Positions 36,901 to 46,220 of a stretch of 64,000 nucleotides of DNA are shown piece by piece; the stretch's first letter is position 1, and the number at the start of each line of letters is the position of its first letter. Where the stretch lies: positions 2,604,001-2,668,000 of the forward strand of contig OY970262.1 in assembly GCA_963715655.1 (NCBI GenBank), written 5' to 3'. The translations under genes and the position numbers were made by a program. Below the pieces are notes generated by a model. It worked only from the letters and a program-made list of their open reading frames with translations. It did no database searches and had not been told where the DNA came from. Source of the DNA: JANQPD01 sp963715655 (GTDB lineage: Bacteria > Bacteroidota > Bacteroidia > Flavobacteriales > Schleiferiaceae).

Positions 36901-38499
36901 TTATTGAACAATAATTTCTTTAGTAAAGTACATGGTATCTCCCGAAAGGGATAAAAGATATACCCCCGAAACACTGGGAAGATTAATGTGTATTTTACCA
37001 TTTGGCTGAAATATTATTTGTTTTTCTAAAATCTTTTTTCCGGCTATGTTTAAAACAGAGCACGTAAATTGCTCTTGCTTAGTAAGACCGGCAATTGCTA
37101 TCTCCACAAAGTCAATTGCAGGATTTGGATAGACTTCTATTTCTACTTGCTGCTTTAGTTTTTCAGCAATACTAATGCTGTAAGATGCTGAAGCAAAGTT
37201 GGGTAAGCCGAAACCTACCTCAGCGTTGGGTGTAAAGTAATGACTTGAATTTGTGATGATTGCTTGGTAAATATCCATATTAGACAAGCTTGGTTTGGAT
37301 TGCCACAAACAGGTAGCCAAACCTGCAATTAAGGGCGATGAGAAGGATGTACCGTTGCCGCCTTGAATATTTCCGTTACCAAAAATTAACGTTGTACCCT
37401 GCGCCATACCTACCACATCTGGTTTCACTCTACCATCAGCAGAAGGACCTCTACTTGCAAAAATCACATAATCACCATTTCCATCAACTCCACCTACGGC
37501 CATTACGCTATCACCATCTGCTGGAGCTCCTATAATGGGCCAACTACCGGCTCCACCATTGCCCGCACTTGCAATTACTAAAATACCTTTTGCGGCAGCC
37601 ATATCAGCGCCAATGGTTACTATGGCGGTGTTTCCATCCATATCGGCTTGGGTTAAATCACCTTGCCCACCATCAAAAGTTGTGTACCCTAAAGAACTAT
37701 TAATTACATCAGCACCTACGCTATCGGCAAATTCTGCTGCGCGCACCCAATTATCCATTTCTGCTGTGGTTTCATTGGCTTCATTTTCTGATTTTAATAA
37801 CCAATAATTTGCATCCGGAGCACTGCCAATCATACCATTATCAATAAATCCGCCCATTACAGAAAGTACCAAAGCTCCATGCGTACCTCCTTCAAAAACA
37901 TCTGTATCATTATTTACAAAATCGTATGAACCTAAAATTTGCTTTCTATTATATAAGGAGTCAAATCCAGGATTGGAGGTGTCCGCTCCTGCAAATCCCC
38001 CATCTAAAACAGCAATGGTCATTCCTGTGCCAGTAAAACCAAAGCCGTGCAACTCATTGCCTTTTACCATTTCAATTTGCAGAGTACCTTGGCCATAATT
38101 AAACGCACTAGTGGCGCAGCCTGCATCAGCAAAAGAAACTGTGGCCATTTTTACACGTTCTACCTTTTTTACAAACGATAAATTTTCAATGAGGGCTACT
38201 TGATTTTCCGATGCATTAATCACTTGATAATTCAGCCACTTACTATGATTTTTAGTAAGGGTACCGTAGGCAGATAAACTAGTTAAGTACTTTTTGGAAA
38301 CCGGTAAATCCGTTTGATTAATGGCAATATTATGTTTAGCTCTGCGCCAAATAGCTTTCCCGCTAAGGAAACTGCTTGGGTTTGACAGCATTTCTATGTT
38401 TTCACCTTTATCAGAAAAATAAACCCTGTACAAATTTTCTTGTGCTGCTAATCCGAATACAGAAAAAGAAAGAAAGAGTAAGCTGAAATATTTATACAT
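36901..38499 (-). CDS. T9SS-exported subtilisin-like serine protease
   Basis: 532 residues. Signal peptide (YFSLLFLSFSVFGLAAQ), prodomain (about 20-130), then peptidase S8 catalytic domain with Asp166 (TIAVLDGGF), His207 (GGTHGALV, a variant of the usual HGTHVA) and Ser385 (GNGTSFSSPLIAG). The C-terminal 80 residues (YPNPAIDFVEI...PSVSGVYLLSL) are a type A sorting domain. It is probably secreted to degrade external proteins or mature surface proteins. The downstream nitronate monooxygenase is 6 bases away; mnmA is 9 bases upstream. All are on the minus strand. Confidence 0.92.
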   Translation of the reverse strand: MYKYFSLLFLSFSVFGLAAQENLYRVYFSDKGENIEMLSNPSSFLSGKAIWRRAKHNIAINQTDLPVSKKYLTSLSAYGTLTKNHSKWLNYQVINASENQVALIENLSFVKKVERVKMATVSFADAGCATSAFNYGQGTLQIEMVKGNELHGFGFTGTGMTIAVLDGGFAGADTSNPGFDSLYNRKQILGSYDFVNNDTDVFEGGTHGALVLSVMGGFIDNGMIGSAPDANYWLLKSENEANETTAEMDNWVRAAEFADSVGADVINSSLGYTTFDGGQGDLTQADMDGNTAIVTIGADMAAAKGILVIASAGNGGAGSWPIIGAPADGDSVMAVGGVDGNGDYVIFASRGPSADGRVKPDVVGMAQGTTLIFGNGNIQGGNGTSFSSPLIAGLATCLWQSKPSLSNMDIYQAIITNSSHYFTPNAEVGFGLPNFASASYSISIAEKLKQQVEIEVYPNPAIDFVEIAIAGLTKQEQFTCSVLNIAGKKILEKQIIFQPNGKIHINLPSVSGVYLLSLSGDTMYFTKEIIVQ

Positions 38500-38508
38500 A
38501 GTGTTTTT

Positions 38509-39690
38509 TTAAAAATCGATAACGCCAGAGCCAATTAATTCATCAGCATCATACCAAGCGGCAAATTGTCCGGCAGTAATAGCTTTTTGTGGCTCTTCAA
38601 AAATAAGGTACAAGCCTTGTTTTTCCATATAAAGCGTGCCCTTAACCAGTTTTTGGCGGTAGCGAATGCGTATAAGGTATGTACGCTTTTCGCCTACTTT
38701 TAGTTCTACATCAGGGCGTACCCAATGAATATCTTTTGGTTTTATAAACAAGCCTTGCTTCTGTAAAGCATAGTGCGCCTCGCTTTGGCCGGTATAAACA
38801 ATATTACGTTTAGTATCTGTAGCTAGTACAAAAAGTGGCTCAGGCGTACCTCCTACTGCCAAACCCTTACGTTGGCCTACGGTAAAGTAATGTGCTCCAT
38901 TATGTTGGCCAACCACCTTTCCTAACGTAGGTTTGTACTGAAACGGCAGCACTTTTTCGTCCAAACTATTGTTTGTGCTCAAAGCTTGCTCTAATTCCAA
39001 TTGTTTGGTTTTAGCTATTTCTATAATGTCTCCCTTTTTTGGCGCTAATTGTTGTTGCAAAAAAGTGGGTAAACTTACTTTGCCTATAAAGCAAAGTCCT
39101 TGAGAATCTTTTTTATCGGCTGTAACTAAACCTAAGTTTTTTGCAATTTGGCGTACTTCACTCTTTTGTAACTCCCCAATAGGGAAAAGAGCTTTACTTA
39201 ATTGCTCCTGAGTAAGTTGGCACAAAAAATAGCTTTGATCTTTGCCGGCATCCATTCCGGCTTTAAGCTGATATATAGTTTTTTCATTATCAACAAATTG
39301 GCTTTTTCTACAATAATGCCCAGTAGCAACATAATCTGCACCTAGGCTAAGCGCGGTTTTCAAAAAACTATCAAACTTAATTTCTCTGTTGCAAAGCACA
39401 TCTGGGTTTGGAGTGCGGCCAGACTCATATTCAGCAAACATATAATCTACAATGCGCGTTTTATATTCTGCGCTTAAATCAATAACTTGAAAGGGAATTC
39501 CGAGTTTTTCGGCCACCAGCATGGCGTCATTACTATCTTCAATCCACGGGCATTCATCATGTAGCGTAACCGTTTCATCATGCCAATTGCGCATAAATAA
39601 AGCAATTACTTCGTGCCCCTGTTCAATGAGAAGATGCGCAGCTACGCTGCTATCAACACCTCCGCTTAAACCTACCACTACCCTTGCCAT
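38509..39690 (-). CDS. mnmA: tRNA 2-thiouridine(34) synthase MnmA
   Basis: 393 residues. Thiolates U34 of tRNA-Lys, -Glu and -Gln. PP-loop GLSGGVDSSVAAHLL at the N-terminus. The two catalytic cysteines are in TPNPDVLCNREIKF and SQGLCFIGKV, and the TGQSEAHYALQKQGL segment belongs to the C-terminal barrel domain. The ATG at 39690 overlaps the stop of the upstream MORN-repeat gene by one base, so translation is coupled. Confidence 0.96.
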   Translation of the reverse strand: MARVVVGLSGGVDSSVAAHLLIEQGHEVIALFMRNWHDETVTLHDECPWIEDSNDAMLVAEKLGIPFQVIDLSAEYKTRIVDYMFAEYESGRTPNPDVLCNREIKFDSFLKTALSLGADYVATGHYCRKSQFVDNEKTIYQLKAGMDAGKDQSYFLCQLTQEQLSKALFPIGELQKSEVRQIAKNLGLVTADKKDSQGLCFIGKVSLPTFLQQQLAPKKGDIIEIAKTKQLELEQALSTNNSLDEKVLPFQYKPTLGKVVGQHNGAHYFTVGQRKGLAVGGTPEPLFVLATDTKRNIVYTGQSEAHYALQKQGLFIKPKDIHWVRPDVELKVGEKRTYLIRIRYRQKLVKGTLYMEKQGLYLIFEEPQKAITAGQFAAWYDADELIGSGVIDF

Positions 39691-40451
39691 TAGCGTTCGT
39701 ATTCTTGTCTTATTTCATCAATCGTTTGTATGGGCGATGGACTTTCCTCTGATGCTTTAAGTTGTGTGGTAGAAATCATACGTCCGTGAATCCATTCTTC
39801 TTGATATTCCAACTCTTTTTTATCGTTGTAAAATTTCCAAGTGCCGGCCATTAATCCCTTATTATAATTACCCTTAGCACGCAAAGAGCCATCATATTCA
39901 AATAGATACGTAACACCTTGCAAATGATCATCTGCGTAAGCGCCACGCATTTTTATATTTCCAGTATCATAAAACAATTCCCATTCACCTTCTTTAATTC
40001 CGTTTTTATATACAGTAGTTTCTGCAATTTTTCCATTTTCATGATACACAATTGCCTTACCTTCTTTTAAATCGTTTTTATACTGTTCTTTAGAGAGTAG
40101 GCGCCCCGTAGCATCATAATAAAGCCAAGTGCCTTTACGCTTGGTTTTTAAATATTGCCCCTCGGCTACCAACTGCTTTCCATCGCTGTATTGCTTGCTA
40201 TAACACAGGCCAGCAGTATCTTTACTAAAAATATTCAATGCGCGTAAGCTACCGTTATAAAAGTAAAATTTAAAGGTATCTACCTCCGCACCATGGTTAA
40301 AAGTGCCTTCATACCGCAATTTTCCGTTATCGTGATACTTTTTCCAAACTCCGTGATTTTTCCCCTGGGCATCTATAGGTGTAAGATTAGTTTGAGCTAC
40401 CACACAGTAACTACAAAAACTAAGTAGAAATAAATAAATCCATTTGCTCAT
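39690..40451 (-). CDS. Secreted MORN-repeat (YwqK-like) protein
   Basis: 253 residues from the ATG at 40451; an ATG 15 bases upstream would precede a poorer signal. Signal peptide SKWIYLFLLSFCSYCVVAQ, then six or seven MORN-variant repeats of the pattern G.WKKYHDNGKLRYEGTF. Databases often call this family YwqK antitoxin, but there is no toxin here and the label means little. It probably forms an elongated beta-structure in the periplasm or outer membrane. It is translationally coupled to mnmA. Confidence 0.8.
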   Translation of the reverse strand: MSKWIYLFLLSFCSYCVVAQTNLTPIDAQGKNHGVWKKYHDNGKLRYEGTFNHGAEVDTFKFYFYNGSLRALNIFSKDTAGLCYSKQYSDGKQLVAEGQYLKTKRKGTWLYYDATGRLLSKEQYKNDLKEGKAIVYHENGKIAETTVYKNGIKEGEWELFYDTGNIKMRGAYADDHLQGVTYLFEYDGSLRAKGNYNKGLMAGTWKFYNDKKELEYQEEWIHGRMISTTQLKASEESPSPIQTIDEIRQEYER

Positions 40452-40542
40452 GGTGCAAAAATACATGCAATGTTTATTTTAAATTAAGAGTAAAACTATG
40501 ATTGCATAAAGTTATTTTGAATTTTTGCAACAAATACAATTT

Positions 40543-42411
40543 ATGAAAGCCATTATTCTGGCAGGCGGCAAAGGAACACGTTTAGGCGTTTTAACTAAGG
40601 ATCTTCCAAAACCAATGGTTCCCCTACTGGGTAAGCCTTTGGTGGAGTATCAAGTAGAGCTTTGCAAACGCTATGGCTTATCTGAAATAATTTTTATTGT
40701 AAATCACCTAAAACAACCGCTTATTGACCATTTTGGTGATGGCTGCGATTTTGGTATTAAAATAAGTTACTTTGAAGAGTCCGAGCCGCTTGGTACCGTT
40801 GGTGGCATTAAAGAAATTGAGCATTTACTTACCGAAGATTTTTTGATTTTATATGGTGATGTACTCGTAGATATGGATTTGAATCGTCTGTTTAAATTTC
40901 ATCGTGAAAAACAAAGTGAGGCAACCTTAGTGGTGCATCCAAACGATCATCCATACGATAGTGATTTGGTAGAATTAGATGAAAATGAGCGTGTAACAGC
41001 CGTACATCCTAAACCGCATAACGCGGATACCTATTATCATAATATGGTAAATGCGGCTACCTATGTGTTTTCACCCAAGGTATTAACGCATCTTGAAAAC
41101 GGAGTAAAGGCAGATTTTGGCAAGAATATTTTCCCACAACTTATTGATAAGATTAGAATGTTTGGCTACAACACAACCGAATATTTAAAAGATATGGGTA
41201 CGCCTGAGCGTTTGGAGCAAGTGTCTGCAGACATACAAAGTGGAAAAGTGGCAGCTAGGAATTTGGAAAATAAGCAATGTTGTATTTTTTTAGATAGAGA
41301 TGGCGTGATAAATCCTGATTACGATTTGATTGCCAGAACGGAAGATATGGAGCTGTACCCTTGGAGTGCCGCAGCTATTAAACGTATTAATAAAAGTAAT
41401 TTTATAAGCGTGGTAACCACCAATCAAAGTGTGGTGGCGCGTAACCTAACCGACTTACAAGGTTTGGGTGAAATTCACAAAAAAATGGAAAGCTTGCTTG
41501 GCGCGGAAGGTGCCAAACTAGATGAAATAAAATTTTGTCCGCACCACCCTGATGGAGGTTTTGAAGGCGAAAACCCTGCTTTTAAAATAGTATGCGATTG
41601 CCGCAAACCTAAGGCGGGTATGCATTTAGAAGCTGCGGCACAATTTAATATTGACCTAAGCAACAGCTACATGATTGGTGATAGCGAGCGTGATACAGGT
41701 GCCGGAAAAGCTGCTGGTTGTACCACCATTGGTGTGCGCACGGGGCACGGACAAAAAAAATCTTTGCTTGAACCAGATTATATGTTTGACAATTTAGCCG
41801 AAGCCGTTGATTTTATTTTAGATGAACCACTAAAAGCGGAAACTGACTGGATGCTAGAGCAAATAGCAAAAAGCAGTAAAATACCTTTTGTGGTGGCCAT
41901 AGCCGGAAACTCGCGTAGTGGAAAATCTACGCTAAGTGCTTATTTAAATGAACGCTTAATCAAACAGGACATTTCTACCCTACTTGTAAAATGTGATGAT
42001 TGGATTATTGCCAAAGAAAAACGCAGCGCTACCGAAAATGTATTGGAAAATTTTAATCAGCCACAATTAGAAAAAGATGTAGCCGCGATTTTAGCGGGTA
42101 AAAAAGTAATGATTGATCGGTATAAAGATCATCCTCACAAACCTGATTTGCGTAAAACGTATCAATTAAAAAATGAAGCGATACTTATTTTAGATGGGGT
42201 AACAACTTTGGCTAGTGAAAACCTTCGCATACTTAGTGATTTGAAAATTTTTAGAGAAATAAACGAAGAGCAACGCAAAGGCCGCGTGGAAAATTTATAC
42301 AAATGGAAGGATGCTGATGCAGATCATATTGCCACCCTATTTGAACAACGTACGGCTGGTGAATATGCGGAAATTGCGCAAACAAAGCAATGGGCGGATA
42401 AGGTTTTTTAA
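40543..42411 (+). CDS. Three-domain fusion: sugar nucleotidyltransferase, HAD phosphatase, P-loop kinase-like
   Basis: 622 residues. Residues 1-235 are an NTP-transferase domain (KAIILAGGKGTRLGVLTKDLPKPM; LYGDVLVDMD) like HddC/ManC-type enzymes. Residues 245-430 are a HAD phosphatase of the GmhB type (FLDRDGVIN with D251/D253; CDCRKPKAGM; IGDSERDTGAGKAAG). Residues 445-622 are a uridine-kinase-like domain with P-loop GNSRSGKST (455-463). Together with hddA and gmhA downstream, the first two domains supply the phosphatase and nucleotidyltransferase of activated-heptose synthesis. The role of the third domain is unknown. ATG 40543 is chosen over TTG 40525. Transcription diverges from the MORN gene. 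Confidence 0.85.
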   Translation: MKAIILAGGKGTRLGVLTKDLPKPMVPLLGKPLVEYQVELCKRYGLSEIIFIVNHLKQPLIDHFGDGCDFGIKISYFEESEPLGTVGGIKEIEHLLTEDFLILYGDVLVDMDLNRLFKFHREKQSEATLVVHPNDHPYDSDLVELDENERVTAVHPKPHNADTYYHNMVNAATYVFSPKVLTHLENGVKADFGKNIFPQLIDKIRMFGYNTTEYLKDMGTPERLEQVSADIQSGKVAARNLENKQCCIFLDRDGVINPDYDLIARTEDMELYPWSAAAIKRINKSNFISVVTTNQSVVARNLTDLQGLGEIHKKMESLLGAEGAKLDEIKFCPHHPDGGFEGENPAFKIVCDCRKPKAGMHLEAAAQFNIDLSNSYMIGDSERDTGAGKAAGCTTIGVRTGHGQKKSLLEPDYMFDNLAEAVDFILDEPLKAETDWMLEQIAKSSKIPFVVAIAGNSRSGKSTLSAYLNERLIKQDISTLLVKCDDWIIAKEKRSATENVLENFNQPQLEKDVAAILAGKKVMIDRYKDHPHKPDLRKTYQLKNEAILILDGVTTLASENLRILSDLKIFREINEEQRKGRVENLYKWKDADADHIATLFEQRTAGEYAEIAQTKQWADKVF

Positions 42412-42430
42412 ATTTTGAAAGACGAATGAC

Positions 42431-42810
42431 GAATGGAGCTACACGGGGAGGGTAAGCGAAAAAGTAAAATTCTCGCAAAGACGCTAAGTCGCTAAGGAGC
42501 TGCAAAAGAAATGACGAAGAATGAAGAACGAAGAACGAATGTGGAATGACGAATGGCACCACACGGGGAGGATAAGCGAAAAAGTAAAATTCTCGCAAAG
42601 ACGCAAAGTCGCTAAGGAGCTGCAAATGAAATGACGAAGGACGAATGTGGAATGACGAATGGAGCTACACGGGGAGGGTAAGCGAAAAAGTAAAATTCTC
42701 GCAAAGACGCTAAGTCGCTAAGGAGCTGCAAATGAAATGACAAAGAATGAAGAACGAAGGACGAAGGACGAATGTGGAATAACGAATGGAGCTACACGGG
42801 GAGGATAAAC
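42431..42810. repeat. Tandem repeat, unit about 106-127 bases
   Basis: Units begin GAATGGAGCTACACGGGGAG at 42431, 42551 (variant GAATGGCACC), 42657 and 42784 (partial). Each full unit continues GTAAGCGAAAAAGTAAAATT then CTCGCAAAGACGCTAAGTCG. Unit lengths are 120, 106 and 127 bases. The differences lie in a run of GAACGAA/GACGAA heptamers that varies in copy number. Sequences with CGCAAAGACGC are scattered through Bacteroidota intergenic DNA. Confidence 0.85.
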
Positions 42811-42957
42811 TAAATGAAAAGCCACGCTTCCTACTTGTACACAATTCGTTGGCGTAAGCGCTTTGTAAAACATACGCGATGCAATCGCGCGGCAGCTTAC
42901 TTTCTTTGAGAAACTTTGCGACACTCTTTGCACATAATTTATCTCCAAAAAAACTTT

Positions 42958-42997
42958 AAAAAGGAATCCCCTCTACTTAAATTGAGCAAAGGGGATT
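42958..42997 (-). terminator. Intrinsic terminator after TonB receptor gene
   Basis: On the minus strand AATCCCCT ... AGGGGATT forms an 8-base stem around a 17-base loop, followed by CCTTTTTAAAGTTTTTTT. It lies about 17 bases past the stop at 43014. Confidence 0.75.
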
Positions 42998-43013
42998 TTT
43001 CAAAAACCAATTT

Positions 43014-45440
43014 TTAAAACTTAGCCGTAAGCGCCAATACAAAATTTCTACCAGCGCCAGATATACCTGAGCTATACGGTCGGTAGCGCTGATCAGTAAT
43101 ATTTTCGAGTCCACCGCTTACCGAAAACTGTGGCGTGATTTGATACATAGCGCGAAAGTTTAACGTGTACCAACTCGGTGCGTAGGTTTCTCCGTCTGCA
43201 TTTAAAGCGTAAATTTCCGTTTTTGCTTGTTCTTCTACCGCAAGGTTCTGATGCGCACGTTCGCCTTGGTATTGCGCATTAATTTCTAGCATTAACGCAT
43301 TATAACTGTAACGCAAACGGCTTACCCCAAAAAGAGGTGCCGCATGGCGAGAAGCACTCAGCGTACCATCATCCAACTCCTCCTCCCCTTTCTGATAATT
43401 AAAATCCGAAAAGAACTTAAAACCACCGGTTAGGTTTACCTCAATACTGGCTTGTACACCGTAAACATTAGCCACGGCAGCATTTTGAATGGCTTGTACC
43501 TGGCTAAGCGCTCCATCGTAAATAATGCTATCCAAACCATTCAGCTGAAAATCTCTGCGTATCAAAGCATTTCTTAAAATAGTGTAGTAAACATTGGCTT
43601 CCACTTTTACCGACTCACCAAAAACTTTAGCCACGCTTACATCAACATTATATGCATATTCAGGCTGTAAATCAGGATTAGGCACCACCACACTGCCTGG
43701 AGCCGGATCAAAAACTTTTCCTACATCATCTACGTTGGGCGCACGAAAAGCAGAGCCAAGATTGGCCTTAACAATCCAAGTATTATTAGGCTTATAAATA
43801 CCACCTAAACTTCCCGTAAGGGCACCATTATTTAAGGATGTTTGGACAAATGGCAATGGATAAAAAGCGGTGTTGTTTGAAAAATCAGCATCTAGTAAAA
43901 CCTGATTGTAACGCGCACCTGCTTGTAGCGTAAAATTTTTACTTACTCTAAACTCATCATTTATATAAACCGCAGCGGAATTCCAAGTAGCTTGTGGATA
44001 ACGACTTGCACCGTTTAAAACCGAATCTGCAGCAATGGAATTTGTAGGTAAAAACTCGTCCGTGCCAACGGAAGTTACATCATTTAACACATATTCTACA
44101 CCGTAAAAAAGGGTGTTTTTTGAGCCCAAGCCTTTGGTAAAATCTAGGTTAGCCGAATACGCTAATACATTTTCCGCACGCCTTTCTCTTACGTTATTAT
44201 TAAAATTTCTACTAATACGGCTTTCGTTAAACTCTTGCTGCGCCAGCCTAAGTGTGACTTGGTCATAAACCGCGTTGTTTTTAGAATGATTTACAGCTAG
44301 GTTATGCATCATCCACGCTTGCGGCCCATAATTCCATTCTCCGTATTGCGGATTGCCTCTTCTCACACGGTTATGTCGGTCGTATCTGCCATAAGGCGAT
44401 GTTTCCGAATAATGAAAACCATATTGAACATCCCAATTTTGGCTTGGTTTGAAACGTATTTTTTGCATCAAATTAATTTGAGCATAAGCACTAGGTATTT
44501 GCAATAATGGATCTTCTTGCGTAATAATTACATCGGTACCATTTTGGCGCTGCACATAATAGTCCTTCACATAATCTTTTGGCCCATTGCTACCTTGGCG
44601 TAAATGATTATAATTCCAAGTGCTAAAGCTGCTTACCAAGGCCCATTTTTCCCAACCCACGTGCACATCTACGTGGCCAGTTTTTTCGCTGTTGGCAGAT
44701 GAATAGCGCGTTACTGCTTTGCCGCTAATTATAGGTTTATCCGTAAGTGAAAGTTGGGGTGTAAGGGTTTGAAAACTCATAACGCCACCAATGGCATCGC
44801 TACCATAAATTACTGAACCCGGGCCAAAAAGCACTTCGGTATTTTCCGTTGCAAAAGGATCTATGTTAATTACATTTTGCAAGTTTCCACCTCTAAAAAT
44901 GGCGGTATTCATACGCACTCCATCCACTGTGTAAATTAAGCGGTTGGTGCTAAATCCTCTAATCATAGGGCTTCCGCCACCTTGTTGACTTTTTTGAATA
45001 AACACTTTACCGGAAACACCCAATAAATCTGCTGCGGTTTGCGGATTTTGAAAAGCCACTTCTTTGGCAGAAATAGAAACTATTTTAGACGCAACACTAC
45101 TGTTGCTTTGGCGCCATTTGGTAGCAGATACCACTACCTGATCTAAGTTTAAACTGGCCGTTTGTAGCCCTACGGTAAAATCAATTTCTAGCAATTGTGC
45201 ATAGCTAAAAACCTCTGTTTTATAGCCTAATAATTGAAGCTGAATTTGTTTCGCATTTTTAAAAGCAGTAAGGTCAGCTTGCCCTTCTGAGTTAGTTACG
45301 GTAAAGGGTTGTGCCTCTTTGGCTGTTAGCACTACACCTTCTAGCGGAAGCTGCGTTTGTGCATCTTTTACCGTAATAGTTTGCGCTAAGGAAACATGGA
45401 TAAATCCTAGCACCAGTACCATTAATACAATGTGTTTCAT
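43014..45440 (-). CDS. TonB-dependent outer-membrane receptor
   Basis: 808 residues. Signal peptide, then a carboxypeptidase-like regulatory domain (KDAQTQLPLEGVVLTAKEAQ), a plug (SNSSVASKIVSISAKEVAF...SPMIRGFSTNRLIYTVDGVRM) and a 22-strand barrel ending ITDQRYRPYSSGISGAGRNF and a terminal Phe. It imports an unidentified ligand such as a siderophore, haem, metal chelate or vitamin. The plug pattern RGFSTNRLIYTVDGVRMNTA resembles haem/metal receptors, a weak hint. A small gene with a proline-rich tail lies upstream on the same strand, 249 bases away. Confidence 0.92.
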   Translation of the reverse strand: MKHIVLMVLVLGFIHVSLAQTITVKDAQTQLPLEGVVLTAKEAQPFTVTNSEGQADLTAFKNAKQIQLQLLGYKTEVFSYAQLLEIDFTVGLQTASLNLDQVVVSATKWRQSNSSVASKIVSISAKEVAFQNPQTAADLLGVSGKVFIQKSQQGGGSPMIRGFSTNRLIYTVDGVRMNTAIFRGGNLQNVINIDPFATENTEVLFGPGSVIYGSDAIGGVMSFQTLTPQLSLTDKPIISGKAVTRYSSANSEKTGHVDVHVGWEKWALVSSFSTWNYNHLRQGSNGPKDYVKDYYVQRQNGTDVIITQEDPLLQIPSAYAQINLMQKIRFKPSQNWDVQYGFHYSETSPYGRYDRHNRVRRGNPQYGEWNYGPQAWMMHNLAVNHSKNNAVYDQVTLRLAQQEFNESRISRNFNNNVRERRAENVLAYSANLDFTKGLGSKNTLFYGVEYVLNDVTSVGTDEFLPTNSIAADSVLNGASRYPQATWNSAAVYINDEFRVSKNFTLQAGARYNQVLLDADFSNNTAFYPLPFVQTSLNNGALTGSLGGIYKPNNTWIVKANLGSAFRAPNVDDVGKVFDPAPGSVVVPNPDLQPEYAYNVDVSVAKVFGESVKVEANVYYTILRNALIRRDFQLNGLDSIIYDGALSQVQAIQNAAVANVYGVQASIEVNLTGGFKFFSDFNYQKGEEELDDGTLSASRHAAPLFGVSRLRYSYNALMLEINAQYQGERAHQNLAVEEQAKTEIYALNADGETYAPSWYTLNFRAMYQITPQFSVSGGLENITDQRYRPYSSGISGAGRNFVLALTAKF

Positions 45441-45510
45441 TGTTTAAATTTTATTTTATAAGTGCGTATCACTACGGCTAATGTCAAAGTAGGGATGACT
45501 AATCGCTTCA

Positions 45511-45533
45511 CAATACATTGAAATACCATGTAT
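45511..45533. promoter_or_regulatory. Possible operator upstream of TonB receptor
   Basis: AATACATTGAAATACCATGTATT contains inverted arms AATACA / TGTATT about 70 bases before the receptor start. Its position suggests a repressor site such as a metal regulator, but short AT-rich inverted repeats arise by chance. Confidence 0.25.
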
Positions 45534-45689
45534 TGAATTTTTAAGTGATACACTCAATTGATTTATTTTAAAAACTAAAAACCAACAGCGTTGTAGCTTC
45601 TAAAACTTTTATATTATTAAAAAACAGTGTACTACCGAAGAATAAGTTGTTAAGAAAAACAACATCCGGTAAACGCTTAACAATAAAAA

Positions 45690-46220
45690 CTAAACCATGC
45701 GGGGCGGTGGAACGGGAGGAACAAAAGTAGCGGTTAGCACAGATGTATTATAGATGTAAATAAGGCCAGCGTAGGTACTGTAAGCGGTCGCTTTTTCACT
45801 ACGCTGGTTAAAAAACAGCTTTTTGAAAAACTCTTGTGTCGTTTTATTTTTATTGTGCTCAAAGGGATTTGAGTCGATTAAATTAGCTAAAAGTCCATCC
45901 AATTTTTTATTTAACCGCGATTCTTCCGCATCATGCCAACACCAATAAGCAATAGAATCTCCTTTCTTTTCAAGCTGTACCACATCATACATTTCCCCTT
46001 TAAACTCAAATTCTTTGGCGTGTTCCCACTTCAAAAGACTGTCCACATCAGCCACAGCAAAAGTTAAATGTACCAATTCATTTTTATCAATTTGCGCCAG
46101 CATACGGTGCTTTACTTCCTTACGTACGGTACGCTTGGCGTAATGCAAGTAAGAAAATGTAGCGGCCCATGGCACCACTAAACAGAATAAAAGTATAAAG
46201 TGAATTTTCTTGCTGTTCAA
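45690..46220 (-). CDS. Membrane-anchored protein with proline-rich tail
   Basis: 176 residues. One N-terminal helix (KIHFILLFCLVVPWAATFSYLHY), then a periplasmic charged domain (EVKHRMLAQIDKNELVHLTF; CWHDAEESRLNKKLDGLL) and a C-terminal FVPPVPPPRMV. Small proteins of this shape often precede TonB receptors in Bacteroidota and may take part in metal uptake. No family name is safe. The start is TTG at 46220, as no ATG precedes the helix. It is in the same orientation as the TonB receptor. Confidence 0.6.
   Translation of the reverse strand: MNSKKIHFILLFCLVVPWAATFSYLHYAKRTVRKEVKHRMLAQIDKNELVHLTFAVADVDSLLKWEHAKEFEFKGEMYDVVQLEKKGDSIAYWCWHDAEESRLNKKLDGLLANLIDSNPFEHNKNKTTQEFFKKLFFNQRSEKATAYSTYAGLIYIYNTSVLTATFVPPVPPPRMV

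Larger units (their letters stand above)
42412..43013. other. Repeat-rich non-coding stretch
   Basis: 602 bases without a gene. The first 400 hold a three-and-a-half-copy tandem repeat (42431-42810). The rest is a spacer containing CGCTTTGTAAAACATACGCG and an intrinsic terminator at 42958-42997 for the TonB receptor gene. Open frames crossing it on the minus strand (42251-42625 and 42718-42948) only reflect the repeats. Confidence 0.7.

Noticed and set aside
39690..40451. Antitoxin of a toxin-antitoxin pair (the common database label for YwqK-like proteins)
   Set aside because: A signal peptide and MORN-like repeats, no toxin gene adjacent, and coupling to mnmA instead.
42431..42810. CRISPR array
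   Set aside because: Units of 106-127 bases with similar spacers and no cas genes; conserved cores of about 80 bases are far too long for CRISPR repeats.
42251..42948. Minus-strand frames over the tandem repeats with repeated FAYPPRV segments
   Set aside because: The peptide repeats come from translating the DNA repeat. There is no start context, and the frame runs into the fusion gene.
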